Part shown: in pieces, positions 1 through 9,178 of the stretch | Layout of the letters: each line of letters opens with the position of its first letter | Position numbering within the stretch: position 1 is the first letter of the stretch | Assembly: GCF_003594935.2 (NCBI RefSeq) | Contig: NZ_CP043342.1 | Coordinates: 2,790,001 to 2,854,000, forward strand | Direction: 5' to 3' | DNA: 64,000 nt | Source of the DNA: Enterobacter huaxiensis | GTDB taxonomy: Bacteria; Pseudomonadota; Gammaproteobacteria; Enterobacterales; Enterobacteriaceae | Program-made: the position numbers and the translations under genes | Notes under the pieces: model-generated | Told to the model about the DNA's origin: nothing | What the model saw: the letters and a program-made list of their open reading frames with translations, nothing else | Database searches by the model: none

Positions 1-133
1 AGAGCGCCAGCAAATCTGCAAATTCCAGCTCAAGCTGTTTCAGCTTTTTCAGGTACTGCGCCGGAGACAGATTGCTCTTATCGCGACGTAAATATTCGGT
101 TGCCAGCTGGGTCGGGTTTAATTCGTTATCCAT
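1..133 (-). CDS. ydiH: YdiH family small protein (3' end cut by window edge)
   Basis: The reverse strand from 133 encodes MDNELNPTQLATEYLRRDKS and about 24 further residues before the window ends. This matches my recollection of E. coli YdiH, a protein of about 62 residues with no assigned function. The visible part is hydrophilic and helical, rich in Leu, Lys and Glu, with no signal peptide. Position supports the call, since ydiH precedes menI in E. coli. The C-terminal part and stop codon lie outside the window. Confidence 0.85.
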   Translation of the reverse strand, partial: MDNELNPTQLATEYLRRDKSNLSPAQYLKKLKQLELEFADLLAL

Positions 134-218
134 GATGTCCTCGCTTATGTACAAATCCTGACCAGTATATCACATCGGACTGGCTAGTTTTTGACCAAAG
201 GCAAAACATCTCATAACT

Positions 219-629
219 TTACACCACCGCCGTCGTCAGCCTTGAGGAGCAGCACAGGCGGTCCTGCTCATCCAGAATATCAATCTGCCAGACCTGATGA
301 CGGCTACCCGCATGAAGCGCGCGGCAGATACCGCGCACCTGACCGCTGCGCACGGAACGGATATGGTTGGCATTGACCTCCAGCCCGACAACCTTGTGCT
401 CTCCTTCGGTACACAAATAGCCCGCGACCGAACCCAGCGTCTCCGCCAGCACGACGGACGCGCCGCCGTGCAGTAAGCCAAACGGCTGATGGGTGCGGCT
501 ATCGACGGGCATCGTCGCTTCCAGATCGTTCTCACCGATACGGGTGAACTGAATATCCAGCAGCCCCACCATGTTTCCCTCGCCCATGGCGTTGAGCGCC
601 TGCAGCGTTACCGCGCGTTTCCAGATCAT
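219..629 (-). CDS. menI: 1,4-dihydroxy-2-naphthoyl-CoA hydrolase (hotdog thioesterase)
   Basis: This 136-residue cytoplasmic hotdog-fold thioesterase is known in E. coli as YdiI/MenI. It hydrolyses 1,4-dihydroxy-2-naphthoyl-CoA in menaquinone synthesis and also accepts other acyl-CoAs. The family motif is visible around residues 50-65 (FGLLHGGASVVLAETLGS), where the Glu is the expected catalytic residue. Length equals that of the E. coli protein. Its ATG overlaps the TGA of the upstream ydiJ by four bases (ATGA), so the two genes are likely translationally coupled. No frameshift or missing motif is seen. Confidence 0.93.
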   Translation of the reverse strand: MIWKRAVTLQALNAMGEGNMVGLLDIQFTRIGENDLEATMPVDSRTHQPFGLLHGGASVVLAETLGSVAGYLCTEGEHKVVGLEVNANHIRSVRSGQVRGICRALHAGSRHQVWQIDILDEQDRLCCSSRLTTAVV

Positions 630-3600
630 CCGATAATCTCCAGTAAAGCCTGTAAGGGGTGGCGTACGCCGTTGCCTTCAACGCGTTTGACCTGGCTGCG
701 GCAGGAGTAGCCCGTTGCCAGACAGCGGTTGCGCGGCAAACGCTGCATCGCCTGATGCCACGAAAGCTCGTAGATACCGAGCGAATTGCTGTGGTTTTTG
801 ACTTCATGTCCGTAGGTGCCCGCCATGCCGCAGCAGCCCACGCTCACGTTCTCCAGCTTCGCGCCAAAGCGGGCGAAAATAGAAGCCCACTGAGCTGGCG
901 CCCCCGGCAGTGCCGTGACTTCGGTGCAGTGCCCAAACAGATACCACGGCTCACCGCTGGCCTCACCCGTGGCGGTTTGCTGCAACGCCGCCGGCAGCCA
1001 CTCGTGTACCAGCATAACGTGGAAATCACCGCGATTTTCGCCCAGCGTCTGCTTGTACTCATCGCGGTAGCACAGTACCAGCGCCGGATCGACGCCGACC
1101 ATAGGTATCCCGAGCTGCGCCACGCGATTCAGGAAGTCAGACGTTTTCTGCGCCGTCTTCGCAAAACGGGTCAGGAAGCCCTTAATGTGCTGCGCCTTGC
1201 CGTTCGGGGAGAACGGCAGCACAACCGGCTGGTAGCCCACTTTTTCCGCCAGACGGATAAAATCGGCCACCACCTGCGCATCGTAATAACTGGTAAACGG
1301 ATCCTGCACCACCAGCACTACGTTCGCTTTTTGCGCATCGCTCAGCGCTTCGAGCTGTTCCAGCGTCATGTTTGCCGAGCGGTGTCCCACCAGCCGGCGC
1401 TGCAGCGACGGTGTCGAGAGCAGCGGCAGATCCACCATTCCGATATGTTTTTCGGAAAGCTTGCGCACCAGCGGCTGATTGATAAAGAAGTTGAAGGTCC
1501 TCGGCGCACGGGCCATCAGCGGGGCATAGCTTTCAACCGTTGCCACCAGATGGTCGCGCACTGGGCGCAGGTAGCGCGTGTGGTAGAGCTGCAGGAAGCG
1601 CGAGCGGAACTCCGGCACGTCGATTTTGATCGGACACTGCGTCGAACAGGCCTTGCAGGCCAGGCAGCCTGACATGGCCTCTTTCACCTCATGCGAGAAG
1701 TCGTATTCGCCTTTATTCGCATGCCAGCTGTTGCGGGTACGTTCGATAAGGGAACGCAGGCTGGCGCGTTTTTCCGGCAGTTCCTGCTCAAGCTTGAGCG
1801 GGTCGACGCCGCGGTCCGCCAGCAGTCGCAGCCACTCGCGCACCAGCGTCGCACGCCCTTTTGGCGAGTGAATACGGTTGCTGGTGATTTTCATCGACGG
1901 ACACATCGGGCTCTTTACATCGAAGTTAAAGCACAGGCCGTTGCCGTTGCACTCCATCGCGCCGCGCCAGGATGAGCGTACCGCAATCGGGATTTGTCGG
2001 TCATAGGTACCGCGCTTGACGGCATCAACCTGCAGCATCGGCGCGTCAACGCCCTCCGGCGGGCAAATCTTGCCCGGATTAAGACGGTTGTCCGGGTCAA
2101 AAGCCGCTTTGACCTTTCGCAGCTCGCCAAAAAGCTGTTCGCCGAAGAACGCCGGGCTGTACTGCGCGCGGAAACCTTTTCCGTGTTCGCCCCACAGCAG
2201 GCCGCCGTATTTCGCGGTTAAGGCCACCACGTCGTCGGAGATCTCTTTCATCAGGATCTCCTGCTGCGGATCGCACATATCCAGCGCCGGACGCACGTGC
2301 AGCACGCCCGCGTCCACGTGGCCGAACATGCCGTAGCTCAGACCGTGGCTGTCCAGCAGCGCGCGGAACTCAACGATATAATCCGCCAGATGCTCCGGCG
2401 GCACGCAGGTGTCTTCCGCAAACGGGATAGGCTTGGCTGCGCCTTTGGCGTTGCCAAGCAGCCCCACCGCCTTTTTACGCATCGCGTAGATCCGCTCAAT
2501 GCCGGAAAGATCGTTACACAGCTGCCAGCCAATCACGCCGCCCTCGCCCTGCGCGATGAGTTCGTCCAGACGCTGACACAGCGTCGTCACCTGGCCTTCA
2601 ATCAGCTCGGCGTCATCGCCGGCAAACTCCACGATGTTGAGGCCGAGCATCTCTTTATCCGGCACGTCGGCGATCAGCTCGCTCACGGAGTGCCAGACGA
2701 TGTCTTCCCGCGCCAGGTTCAGCACCTTAGAGTCAACGGTTTCGACGGACAGCGCCCGCGCGTCCACCATAAACGGCGCGTTGCGCAGCGCAGAATCAAA
2801 GGAGCTGTATTTGACGTTCACCAGGCGGCGCACCTTCGGCAGGCGGGTGATGTCCAGCCGCGCCTCGGTGATAAACGCCAGCGTCCCTTCTGAGCCGGTC
2901 AGCACGCGGGTCAAATCAAACTGGGTTAGATCGTCGTTAAAGACATGGCGCAGGTCGTAGCCCGTCAGGAAGCGGTTCAGCTTCGGGAATTTATCGAGGA
3001 TCAGCTGCCGGTTGTCTCGACAGCGTTCCAGTACGGTACGATAAATTCGCCCGCTTGCGGTGCTCTCTTTGCCCAGCGTTTCGGCCAGCTCGACCGGCAT
3101 CGGCTGGGTATCCAGAATATCGCCCCCCAGCAGCACGGCGCGCACGCCCATCACGTGATCCGAGGTTTTGCCGTAGACCAGCGAACCCTGCCCTGAGGCA
3201 TCGGTGTTGATCATCCCGCCAATCGTGGCGCGGTTGCTGGTGGACAGCTCCGGGGCAAAGAAATAGCCGTAAGGCTTAAGGTATTGGTTGAGCTGATCTT
3301 TAATCACCCCCGCTTCTACGCGCACCCACCCCTCTTCAGGGTTGATTTCAATAATGCGGTTCATATAGCGGGACATATCGATGATGATGCCCTGATTCAA
3401 CGCCTGTCCGTTGGTGCCGGTACCGCCGCCGCGCGGGGTAAACACCAGTGAGGTAAAACGCTCCTGGGAGGCCAGACGTGCAATCAGCGCCACATCCGCC
3501 GTGGATCGGGGGAAAACGACGGCATCGGGAAGAAGCTGGTAGATACTGTTATCGGTCGCCATCGTTAGCCTGTCGGCGTAATTCGTGGCGGTATCACCTG

Positions 3601-3682
3601 TAAAACCCTGTTGCTCCAGTGCCTGCAAAAAATTGAGCACCAGCTGAACGACGCCAGGTGCCTGAGAAATCTGTGGGATCAT
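626..3682 (-). CDS. ydiJ: FAD/4Fe-4S D-2-hydroxyglutarate dehydrogenase family protein
   Basis: This protein of 1018 residues has the same length as E. coli YdiJ, a D-2-hydroxyglutarate dehydrogenase. The N-terminal PCMH-type FAD-binding domain shows PRGGGTGTNG near residue 84, and a FAD-oxidase C-terminal domain follows. A Cys cluster lies near residue 584 and CLACKACSTQCP near 677, typical of ferredoxin-type 4Fe-4S binding. A CCG motif (VGCCGMAG) near 952 resembles GlpC/heterodisulfide-reductase-type domains. There is no signal peptide, so a cytoplasmic or membrane-associated enzyme passing electrons to a carrier is inferred. menI follows with a 4-bp overlap. The spacer to divergent ydiK holds a PurR box. 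Confidence 0.92.
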   Translation of the reverse strand: MIPQISQAPGVVQLVLNFLQALEQQGFTGDTATNYADRLTMATDNSIYQLLPDAVVFPRSTADVALIARLASQERFTSLVFTPRGGGTGTNGQALNQGIIIDMSRYMNRIIEINPEEGWVRVEAGVIKDQLNQYLKPYGYFFAPELSTSNRATIGGMINTDASGQGSLVYGKTSDHVMGVRAVLLGGDILDTQPMPVELAETLGKESTASGRIYRTVLERCRDNRQLILDKFPKLNRFLTGYDLRHVFNDDLTQFDLTRVLTGSEGTLAFITEARLDITRLPKVRRLVNVKYSSFDSALRNAPFMVDARALSVETVDSKVLNLAREDIVWHSVSELIADVPDKEMLGLNIVEFAGDDAELIEGQVTTLCQRLDELIAQGEGGVIGWQLCNDLSGIERIYAMRKKAVGLLGNAKGAAKPIPFAEDTCVPPEHLADYIVEFRALLDSHGLSYGMFGHVDAGVLHVRPALDMCDPQQEILMKEISDDVVALTAKYGGLLWGEHGKGFRAQYSPAFFGEQLFGELRKVKAAFDPDNRLNPGKICPPEGVDAPMLQVDAVKRGTYDRQIPIAVRSSWRGAMECNGNGLCFNFDVKSPMCPSMKITSNRIHSPKGRATLVREWLRLLADRGVDPLKLEQELPEKRASLRSLIERTRNSWHANKGEYDFSHEVKEAMSGCLACKACSTQCPIKIDVPEFRSRFLQLYHTRYLRPVRDHLVATVESYAPLMARAPRTFNFFINQPLVRKLSEKHIGMVDLPLLSTPSLQRRLVGHRSANMTLEQLEALSDAQKANVVLVVQDPFTSYYDAQVVADFIRLAEKVGYQPVVLPFSPNGKAQHIKGFLTRFAKTAQKTSDFLNRVAQLGIPMVGVDPALVLCYRDEYKQTLGENRGDFHVMLVHEWLPAALQQTATGEASGEPWYLFGHCTEVTALPGAPAQWASIFARFGAKLENVSVGCCGMAGTYGHEVKNHSNSLGIYELSWHQAMQRLPRNRCLATGYSCRSQVKRVEGNGVRHPLQALLEIIG

Positions 3683-3707
3683 GACTGTCGACCCTAATTA
3701 GAGTTGT

Positions 3708-3723
3708 ATGAAATCGTTTGCGT
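3708..3723. promoter_or_regulatory. PurR operator
   Basis: The reverse strand reads ACGCAAACGATTTCAT, a near-exact match to the PurR consensus ACGCAAACGTTTTCNT. It lies between divergent ydiJ (start 3682) and ydiK (start 3881). Comparative regulon work in Enterobacterales assigns ydiK to PurR, as I recall. Here the box is about 25 bp from the ydiJ start and about 160 bp from the ydiK start, so which gene it controls is not settled by position alone. Confidence 0.75.
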
Positions 3724-3880
3724 GTATCTTAAAAGTTTTATCACATTTTTTTCTTATAATCTCTGCTGAATTACAGGCAGAATCCGCCTGTCAAAAATCG
3801 CGGGAATCACTAATGATTAGAGAGAAGCGGTTTACGTTCTCGCCGGCCGTGCTGGCGTTCATTTAAGGAAAGTTTCATTT

Positions 3881-4996
3881 ATGGTCAATCTTCGCCAGCC
3901 CAGGGATGTTGCGCAAATTTTGCTGTCGGTGCTGTTCTTAGCCCTCATGATTATTGCGTGTCTGTGGATTGTTCAACCTTTCGTGCTCGGCTTCGCGTGG
4001 GCCGCCACCGTCGTCGTCGCCACCTGGCCTTTGCTGTTGCGTTTGCAGAAGCTCCTGTTTGGGCGACGCGGCCTGGCCGTGCTGGTCATGACGCTGCTGC
4101 TGTTCCTGCTGTTCATTATTCCGATTGCCCTGCTGGTTAACAGCCTGGTTGACTCCAGCGGCCCGGTGATTCGCGCCGTCACCAGCGGCGATTTAACCCC
4201 GCCGGATCTCGACTGGCTAAACAGCATTCCGCTGGTAGGTGCAAAGCTTTATGGCGCCTGGCATGGCCTGCTTGAGATGGGCGGCAGCGCGCTGATGGCG
4301 AAAGTGCGCCCTTATATTGGCACCACCACCACCTGGTTCGTCGGGCAGGCCGCGCACATTGGCCGCTTTATGATGCACTGTGCCCTGATGCTGCTCTTCA
4401 GCGCCCTGCTGTACTGGCGCGGTGAGCAAGTCGCTTTAGGGGTTCGCCACTTCGCCACGCGACTGGCAGGCAAACGCGGCGACGCTGCGGTGCTGCTGGC
4501 GGCGCAGGCCGTGCGTGCCGTTGCGCTTGGCGTGGTAGTCACTGCACTGGTGCAGGCGGTGCTGGGCGGCATTGGTCTGGCTATTTCGGGTGTCCCCTAC
4601 GCCACGGTCTTCACCGTTATCATGCTGATGACCTGCCTTGCGCAGCTTGGGCCATTGCTGGTGCTGGTGCCCGCCATCATTTGGCTCTACTGGACGGGCG
4701 ATACAACCTGGGGCACCGTGCTTCTGGTCTGGAGCTGCGTGGTCGGCACCATGGACAACGTCATTCGTCCGATACTGATCCGCATGGGTGCTGATTTACC
4801 GTTGATTCTGATCCTGTCAGGCGTTATCGGCGGGTTAATTGCGTTTGGGATGATCGGCCTCTTTATTGGCCCGGTGCTGCTCGCGGTGACCTGGCGACTC
4901 TTCTCCGCCTGGGTGCACGAAGTGCCGCCGCCGGGAACTGACCCGGACGTGATTTTGAGCGAGCTTGAGGAGCTGGAAGACAAGAACAAGCAGTGA
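3881..4996 (+). CDS. ydiK: AI-2E family inner-membrane transporter YdiK
   Basis: This 371-residue polytopic protein of the AI-2E/UPF0118 exporter family matches E. coli YdiK (370 residues). Hydrophobic segments occur near residues 15-60, 65-90, 155-180, 205-235, 240-275 and 300-345. The long loop between the third and fourth groups is typical of the family. The C-terminus is acidic and charged (ELEELEDKNKQ). The substrate is not established; other family members export AI-2 or exchange Na+/H+. AAGGAAAG lies 5' of the ATG as ribosome-binding site. A PurR box upstream suggests a link with purine supply. A REP element follows the stop codon. Confidence 0.9.
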   Translation: MVNLRQPRDVAQILLSVLFLALMIIACLWIVQPFVLGFAWAATVVVATWPLLLRLQKLLFGRRGLAVLVMTLLLFLLFIIPIALLVNSLVDSSGPVIRAVTSGDLTPPDLDWLNSIPLVGAKLYGAWHGLLEMGGSALMAKVRPYIGTTTTWFVGQAAHIGRFMMHCALMLLFSALLYWRGEQVALGVRHFATRLAGKRGDAAVLLAAQAVRAVALGVVVTALVQAVLGGIGLAISGVPYATVFTVIMLMTCLAQLGPLLVLVPAIIWLYWTGDTTWGTVLLVWSCVVGTMDNVIRPILIRMGADLPLILILSGVIGGLIAFGMIGLFIGPVLLAVTWRLFSAWVHEVPPPGTDPDVILSELEELEDKNKQ

Positions 4997-5003
4997 TGTT
5001 TGT

Positions 5004-5033
5004 GCCGGGTGGCGCTGCGCTTACCCGGCCTAC
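5004..5033. repeat. REP element downstream of ydiK
   Basis: An imperfect palindrome, GCCGGGTGGCGCTGCGCTTA followed by CCCGGCCTAC, matches the enterobacterial REP/BIME consensus. It lies 7 bp after the ydiK stop codon, where REPs often stabilise mRNA 3' ends. Similar units occur at 14082, 44758 and 44804. Confidence 0.8.
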
Positions 5034-5154
5034 ACTCTCCGCTGGTATACTTAAGCAACGTTAAACTATTTATTCCCTGAACACTGGTCTGACCCGCCGT
5101 TTCGCCCTTAACGCTGTCATTCATCTCAATAAATCTTTACGCCTCTTAAACTAT

Positions 5155-5168
5155 TGAGACGAATCTGA
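5155..5168 (+). promoter_or_regulatory. RcsB box of rprA
   Basis: TGAGACGAATCTGA fits the RcsB box consensus KMRGAWTMWYCTGR. It lies 36 bp before the predicted rprA transcription start. A -10-like TACTAT is at 5192-5197. This is the arrangement known for E. coli rprA, which the Rcs phosphorelay activates. Confidence 0.75.
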
Positions 5169-5203
5169 TCGACGCTAAATAACACAATGCCTACTATTAC
5201 CAC

Positions 5204-5308
5204 ACGGTTATAAATCAACACCTTGGTTTATAAGCATGGAAATCCCCTGAGTGAAACAACGAATTGCTGTGTGTAGTCTTTGCCCATCTCCCACGATGGG
5301 CTTTTTTT
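5204..5308 (+). ncRNA. rprA: Small regulatory RNA RprA
   Basis: About 105 nt are nearly identical to my recollection of E. coli RprA, including ACGGTTATAAATCAACA at the 5' end. The central GCATGGAAATCCCCTGAGTG is the region that pairs with the rpoS leader. The terminator hairpin CCCATCTCCCACGATGGG (5283-5300) is followed by eight T residues. RprA is an Hfq-dependent sRNA that activates rpoS translation and represses csgD under Rcs control. Its position just after ydiK is as in E. coli. Confidence 0.93.
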
Positions 5309-5315
5309 TGTCCTT

Positions 5316-7691
5316 TTATCCGCGCGTCACTTCACAACGGCTCATCATTTTCCACTCGCCCGCCAGCACCCGCGTCTCCCCGGTCACGTCCACCGTCACT
5401 ACGTCACGGATATCCGCCGACGATGCGCCGACCTGCAGCTCAAATTCACCGGGCTCCACGATGCGCTTGCCGTCCCGACGGGTAAAGTTGAACATCTCAA
5501 CCGGTAGCGTAACGGTCAGCGTGGCGGTTTCGCCCGGCGAGAGCGTGACGCGCTGGAAGGCCTTCAGCTCCTGAAGAGGCCGAACCTGCGTGGCGACCTT
5601 ATCCCGCACGTAGACCTGCACCACCTCGCTGCCGCTGCGTTCACCGGTGTTGGTGATATCGAGCTTTAACACCGCCTCACCGTCAACCGGTACGCGAGTT
5701 TCGACAACGCGTGCGGCACTCCAGCTAAACGTTGTCCAGCCAAGCCCAAAGCCGAACGGGTAACGGGAGCCGAAATGGAACGCGAACGGCGTCCCGCCGC
5801 TTTTAAGCTTGTGATTGTAGTAGTACGGCATCGCCCCCGCGCTCTTCGGCACGCTGACCACCAGCCTGCCCTGCGGCTCGGCGCGTCCGGTGAGCACATC
5901 GGCGATCGCCCAGCCCCCCTCCTGCCCCGGCGCCCAGGCCATCATCAGCGCCGCCACCTTATCCTCCAGCCCCTGCAGGTTGTACGGGCGCCCGCCGGTC
6001 ATCACCACAATCACCGGTTTACCCGTTGCGACCAGCGCCTCCAGGAGATGCTGCTGCACGCCCGGCAGGTTCAGGGAGTCGGTATCTGACCCTTCCCCTA
6101 CGGTACCGCTCTGGAACAGCCCGGCAAGATCGCCCACGCAGGCGACCACCACGTCGCTCTCTTGCGCCGCGCTCACGGCCTCTGGAATCAGTGCGGTACT
6201 CAGCGACACCGGCGACTGCTGCATCGGCTTACCGCCGCTGTCGCCCGGGAAGACCGGCGCGCCCGCCATGCGCTTTTCAATGATGTGACAGCCTTTGGCG
6301 TAACGCACCTGCGATGCCCCAAGATAGTGCTCCAGCGCCGCGCGCGGGGTCGTCACCTGCGAGGTCTCTTCCACCATATCGCTGATGATCAGGTGCACCG
6401 GGAAGCTGTAGCCGCTCAGCAGGGCAAGCGGATCGTCAGCCGTCGGGCCGACCACCGCCACGCGCGGTTTGCCGCCGAGGGGTAAAATACCGTTGTTTTC
6501 CAGCAGGGTCATCGAGCGGGTGGCAACGTCACGCGCCGCCTGCCGGGTAGCGTCATTCTGCAAATCAATGCCGTGCTCATCGGCGTACGGTTTTTCAAAC
6601 AGCCCGAGACGGAATTTCTCCGTCAGCGTGCGCGCAACGATTTCATCCACTTTCGCCATAGAAATCAGGCCCCGCTCTACCGCGTCGGCGAGATGGCGCG
6701 CGCAGTCATCTTTCGGCAGCTCAACGTCCAGCCCGGCGTTAAACGCCAGCGCGGCGGACTCCGCTGCATCGTGGGAAATTCCGTGGTGCTGATGCAGCAG
6801 GCTGACGCCGCCGTAGTCCGCCACGATGATGCCGTCGAAGCCCCACTGCTCGCGCAGGACGGTGGTAAGCAGGAAGCTGTCGCTGTGCCCCGGCTGATTA
6901 TCAATATCGTGGTAGGCGGGCATGACCGAACCGGCGTTCGCCAGCTTCACCGCCATCTCGAACGGCAGCAGGAAGGTGTCGTTCAGCTCGCTGAAGCCGA
7001 GGTGCACCGGGGCGTGATTGCGCGCGCCTTCGCTAAACGAGTGGCCGACGTAATGCTTGAGGGTCGCCAGCAGATCGCGCTTCTCGCCCTGCAGCCCTTT
7101 GACGTACGCCGTTGCCATCACCCCCACCAGCCACGGGTCTTCGCCGAAGGTCTCTTCGGTACGCCCCCAGCGCACGTCGCGGGAAACGTCCAGCACCGGC
7201 GCCAGCCCCTGCTGGCACCCCACGGAGCGCGCCTCTTTACCAATCTGTTCTGCCGCACGCTGCACCAGCGCCGGATCCCAGGTTGAGCCGTAGTTGAGCG
7301 AGGACGGGAACAGCGTGGCGTCTTTGCACAGCAGGCCCACCAGGCACTCTTCATGGAACAGCGCCGGAATGCCGAGCCGCGTCTCCTCCATCATCATGCG
7401 CTGCAGGCGATTGGCCGCGCGCACGCCGGTTTTGGCAGCGACAATATGGGTGCCCAGCGGACGCGTGATTTGACCTACTCCCAGCTTCAGCCGCTCGCTG
7501 AGCGCGGCCTGCTCGCTCACCCCCGCAAATTCATCGCTCAGATCGCTGCGCTCGCGGTTGTTGCCGTTTTCGTCGAGGATCAGCCAGTAGGCGTGCATCT
7601 GGGCAAACTTCTCTTCCGGGGTCATGCGCGCCAGCAGATCGGCGACGCGCTCCTGTACCGGACGTCCCGCGTCCTTATAGATAGCCGTCAT
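5316..7691 (-). CDS. Cytoplasmic glycoside hydrolase family 3 beta-glycosidase
   Basis: This 791-residue GH3 enzyme is of the beta-glucosidase/beta-xylosidase type. The N-terminal barrel domain (about residues 10-370) carries GIIVADYGG near residue 289, whose Asp is the expected nucleophile. An alpha/beta sandwich domain follows (about 400-620). A fibronectin III-like C-terminal domain spans about 700-780 (LDITNTGERSGSEVVQVYV). No signal peptide is present, so it should act on imported short glycosides in the cytoplasm. The SD CAGGAG overlaps the end of the upstream symporter gene, and only 3 bp separate the two genes, so they form an operon. E. coli K-12 lacks this gene here. Specificity (glucoside, xyloside or other) cannot be read from sequence alone. 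Confidence 0.88.
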   Translation of the reverse strand: MTAIYKDAGRPVQERVADLLARMTPEEKFAQMHAYWLILDENGNNRERSDLSDEFAGVSEQAALSERLKLGVGQITRPLGTHIVAAKTGVRAANRLQRMMMEETRLGIPALFHEECLVGLLCKDATLFPSSLNYGSTWDPALVQRAAEQIGKEARSVGCQQGLAPVLDVSRDVRWGRTEETFGEDPWLVGVMATAYVKGLQGEKRDLLATLKHYVGHSFSEGARNHAPVHLGFSELNDTFLLPFEMAVKLANAGSVMPAYHDIDNQPGHSDSFLLTTVLREQWGFDGIIVADYGGVSLLHQHHGISHDAAESAALAFNAGLDVELPKDDCARHLADAVERGLISMAKVDEIVARTLTEKFRLGLFEKPYADEHGIDLQNDATRQAARDVATRSMTLLENNGILPLGGKPRVAVVGPTADDPLALLSGYSFPVHLIISDMVEETSQVTTPRAALEHYLGASQVRYAKGCHIIEKRMAGAPVFPGDSGGKPMQQSPVSLSTALIPEAVSAAQESDVVVACVGDLAGLFQSGTVGEGSDTDSLNLPGVQQHLLEALVATGKPVIVVMTGGRPYNLQGLEDKVAALMMAWAPGQEGGWAIADVLTGRAEPQGRLVVSVPKSAGAMPYYYNHKLKSGGTPFAFHFGSRYPFGFGLGWTTFSWSAARVVETRVPVDGEAVLKLDITNTGERSGSEVVQVYVRDKVATQVRPLQELKAFQRVTLSPGETATLTVTLPVEMFNFTRRDGKRIVEPGEFELQVGASSADIRDVVTVDVTGETRVLAGEWKMMSRCEVTRG

Positions 7692-7694
7692 GTT

Positions 7695-9095
7695 TTACTC
7701 CTGTATTGCAGAATGAGTTGCCGGGCTGAGCGGTCCTGCTTCGGGCCGCACGTCGCGCTTGTCTGCCAGTTCGCGGGCGATCGAATCCACCAGCCGGCTG
7801 TTAAGTTTGTAGATGGAGAGCAGCGCCACCATGCAGAGGAAAAGCGCGCAGGGGATGAGCGTAAACAGGGCATTGATGGTCGAAAGCACGTGGGGCGCCT
7901 GGGTTGCCTGACCCGGCGCGTAATCCACCACGCCGAGCACCCAGCCTACAACCGCGCCACCCAGCGCCAGGCCAAACTTGATGGCAAACAGCGCGGTGGA
8001 GAAGACCAGCCCGTCCAGCCGACGGCCGCTGCGGTGCTCCTCGTAGTCAACCACGTCAGAGAACATGGTCCACTGGAGCGGCGTGGTGAGGTTTTGAATA
8101 AAGCTGAAAACGATGTTCAGGCCGAATATCAGCCACACCTGAGAGGGAGGAATGAAGAATATCAGCGCACCAAATATAACAAAGGAAATAATGGTCCACT
8201 GATAGGCACGCACGCGGTCAAATTTTCCCAGCAGGCGTTCTGATAATAATGCACCGCTCAAGGACGCCACCATGCCGGAAACTATAAAGGCAAAAACCAG
8301 CTCCGGGCGCAGCAGCACATAGTTAACGTAATACATCGTCGCGGACCCGCGCGTCACCACGGCGGTTAACAGCAAAATATTAAACAGGAAAACAATCCGC
8401 CACTGGCTGTTTCCCGCCAGCAGCGTTAAATCAGTGAGCATGGAGCCGGAGGTGTCATTACGGGGAGAATAACGCTCGCGGGTCATAAAGAAGCAGCAGA
8501 AGAATAAAACAATGCCCAGCAGCCCCATCAGACTCATCGCATAGAAATAGCCTTTCTGCACGTTACCCTGGCCCAGATGAGACACCAGAGGCAGGGCAAT
8601 CACCGTCACAATCAATCCGCCGATAAACGACAGGCCAAAGCGCCAGGACTGCAGCGAGTGGCGTTCACGCGGATCCAGCGTCAGCGCGCCGGGCATGGCG
8701 CAGTAAGGCACGTTAATCGCCGAATAGATCAGGCTCAGAATGGCGTAGGTCACGCAGGCATAGACGATTTTCCCGGTCGGCCCGACGTCCGGCACATAGA
8801 AGGTGATGAGGCAGCTCACGCCAAAGGGAATAGCAAACCACAGCAGCCAGGGACGAAAGCGGCCGTGGCGCGTCTGAGTGCGATCCACCAGCGCGCCGAT
8901 ACAGGGGTCGACAAATGCGTCCACCACGCGAACCACTAAAAACATGGTTCCCATGATCGCCGCCGGTAAACCGAAAACGTCCGTATAAAAATAAGCAAGA
9001 AATAACGTTGCCGTTTGCCAGACCAGCGCGCTGGCCATATCACCTAAGCCATAGCCTATTTTGTCTTTAGTACGCAAAACAGAGGAGAGTGTCAT
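7695..9095 (-). CDS. GPH family sugar:cation symporter
   Basis: This 466-residue protein with about 12 membrane segments belongs to the glycoside-pentoside-hexuronide:cation symporter family (MelB/XylP/YicJ type). The N-terminus shows GYGLGDMAS in helix 1 and DAFVDPCIGALVDRTQTRHG in helix 2 and the following loop. The Asp residues match those that bind cation and sugar in MelB. It is the first gene of a two-gene unit with the GH3 glycosidase. The pair would import a disaccharide or short glycoside and cleave it inside the cell. No regulator gene adjoins the pair. The ATG follows AAAAAGGC at a rather long spacing. Confidence 0.88.
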   Translation of the reverse strand: MTLSSVLRTKDKIGYGLGDMASALVWQTATLFLAYFYTDVFGLPAAIMGTMFLVVRVVDAFVDPCIGALVDRTQTRHGRFRPWLLWFAIPFGVSCLITFYVPDVGPTGKIVYACVTYAILSLIYSAINVPYCAMPGALTLDPRERHSLQSWRFGLSFIGGLIVTVIALPLVSHLGQGNVQKGYFYAMSLMGLLGIVLFFCCFFMTRERYSPRNDTSGSMLTDLTLLAGNSQWRIVFLFNILLLTAVVTRGSATMYYVNYVLLRPELVFAFIVSGMVASLSGALLSERLLGKFDRVRAYQWTIISFVIFGALIFFIPPSQVWLIFGLNIVFSFIQNLTTPLQWTMFSDVVDYEEHRSGRRLDGLVFSTALFAIKFGLALGGAVVGWVLGVVDYAPGQATQAPHVLSTINALFTLIPCALFLCMVALLSIYKLNSRLVDSIARELADKRDVRPEAGPLSPATHSAIQE

Positions 9096-9178
9096 TTGTT
9101 ATTTGCCTTTTTATCAGGTTAAAACGTATTTCAACCAGTCGCGCATCATGTAGGGTAATGCGCGGTAAGGCTCAAGTA

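Noticed and set aside
659..1672. Rightward ORF of 337 codons antisense to ydiJ
   Set aside because: It mirrors the codon pattern of ydiJ in high-GC DNA, has no ribosome-binding site and no recognisable domain.
4687..5124. Leftward ORF of 145 codons over the end of ydiK and the REP element
   Set aside because: It is mostly antisense to ydiK and crosses a REP repeat, with no coding features of its own.
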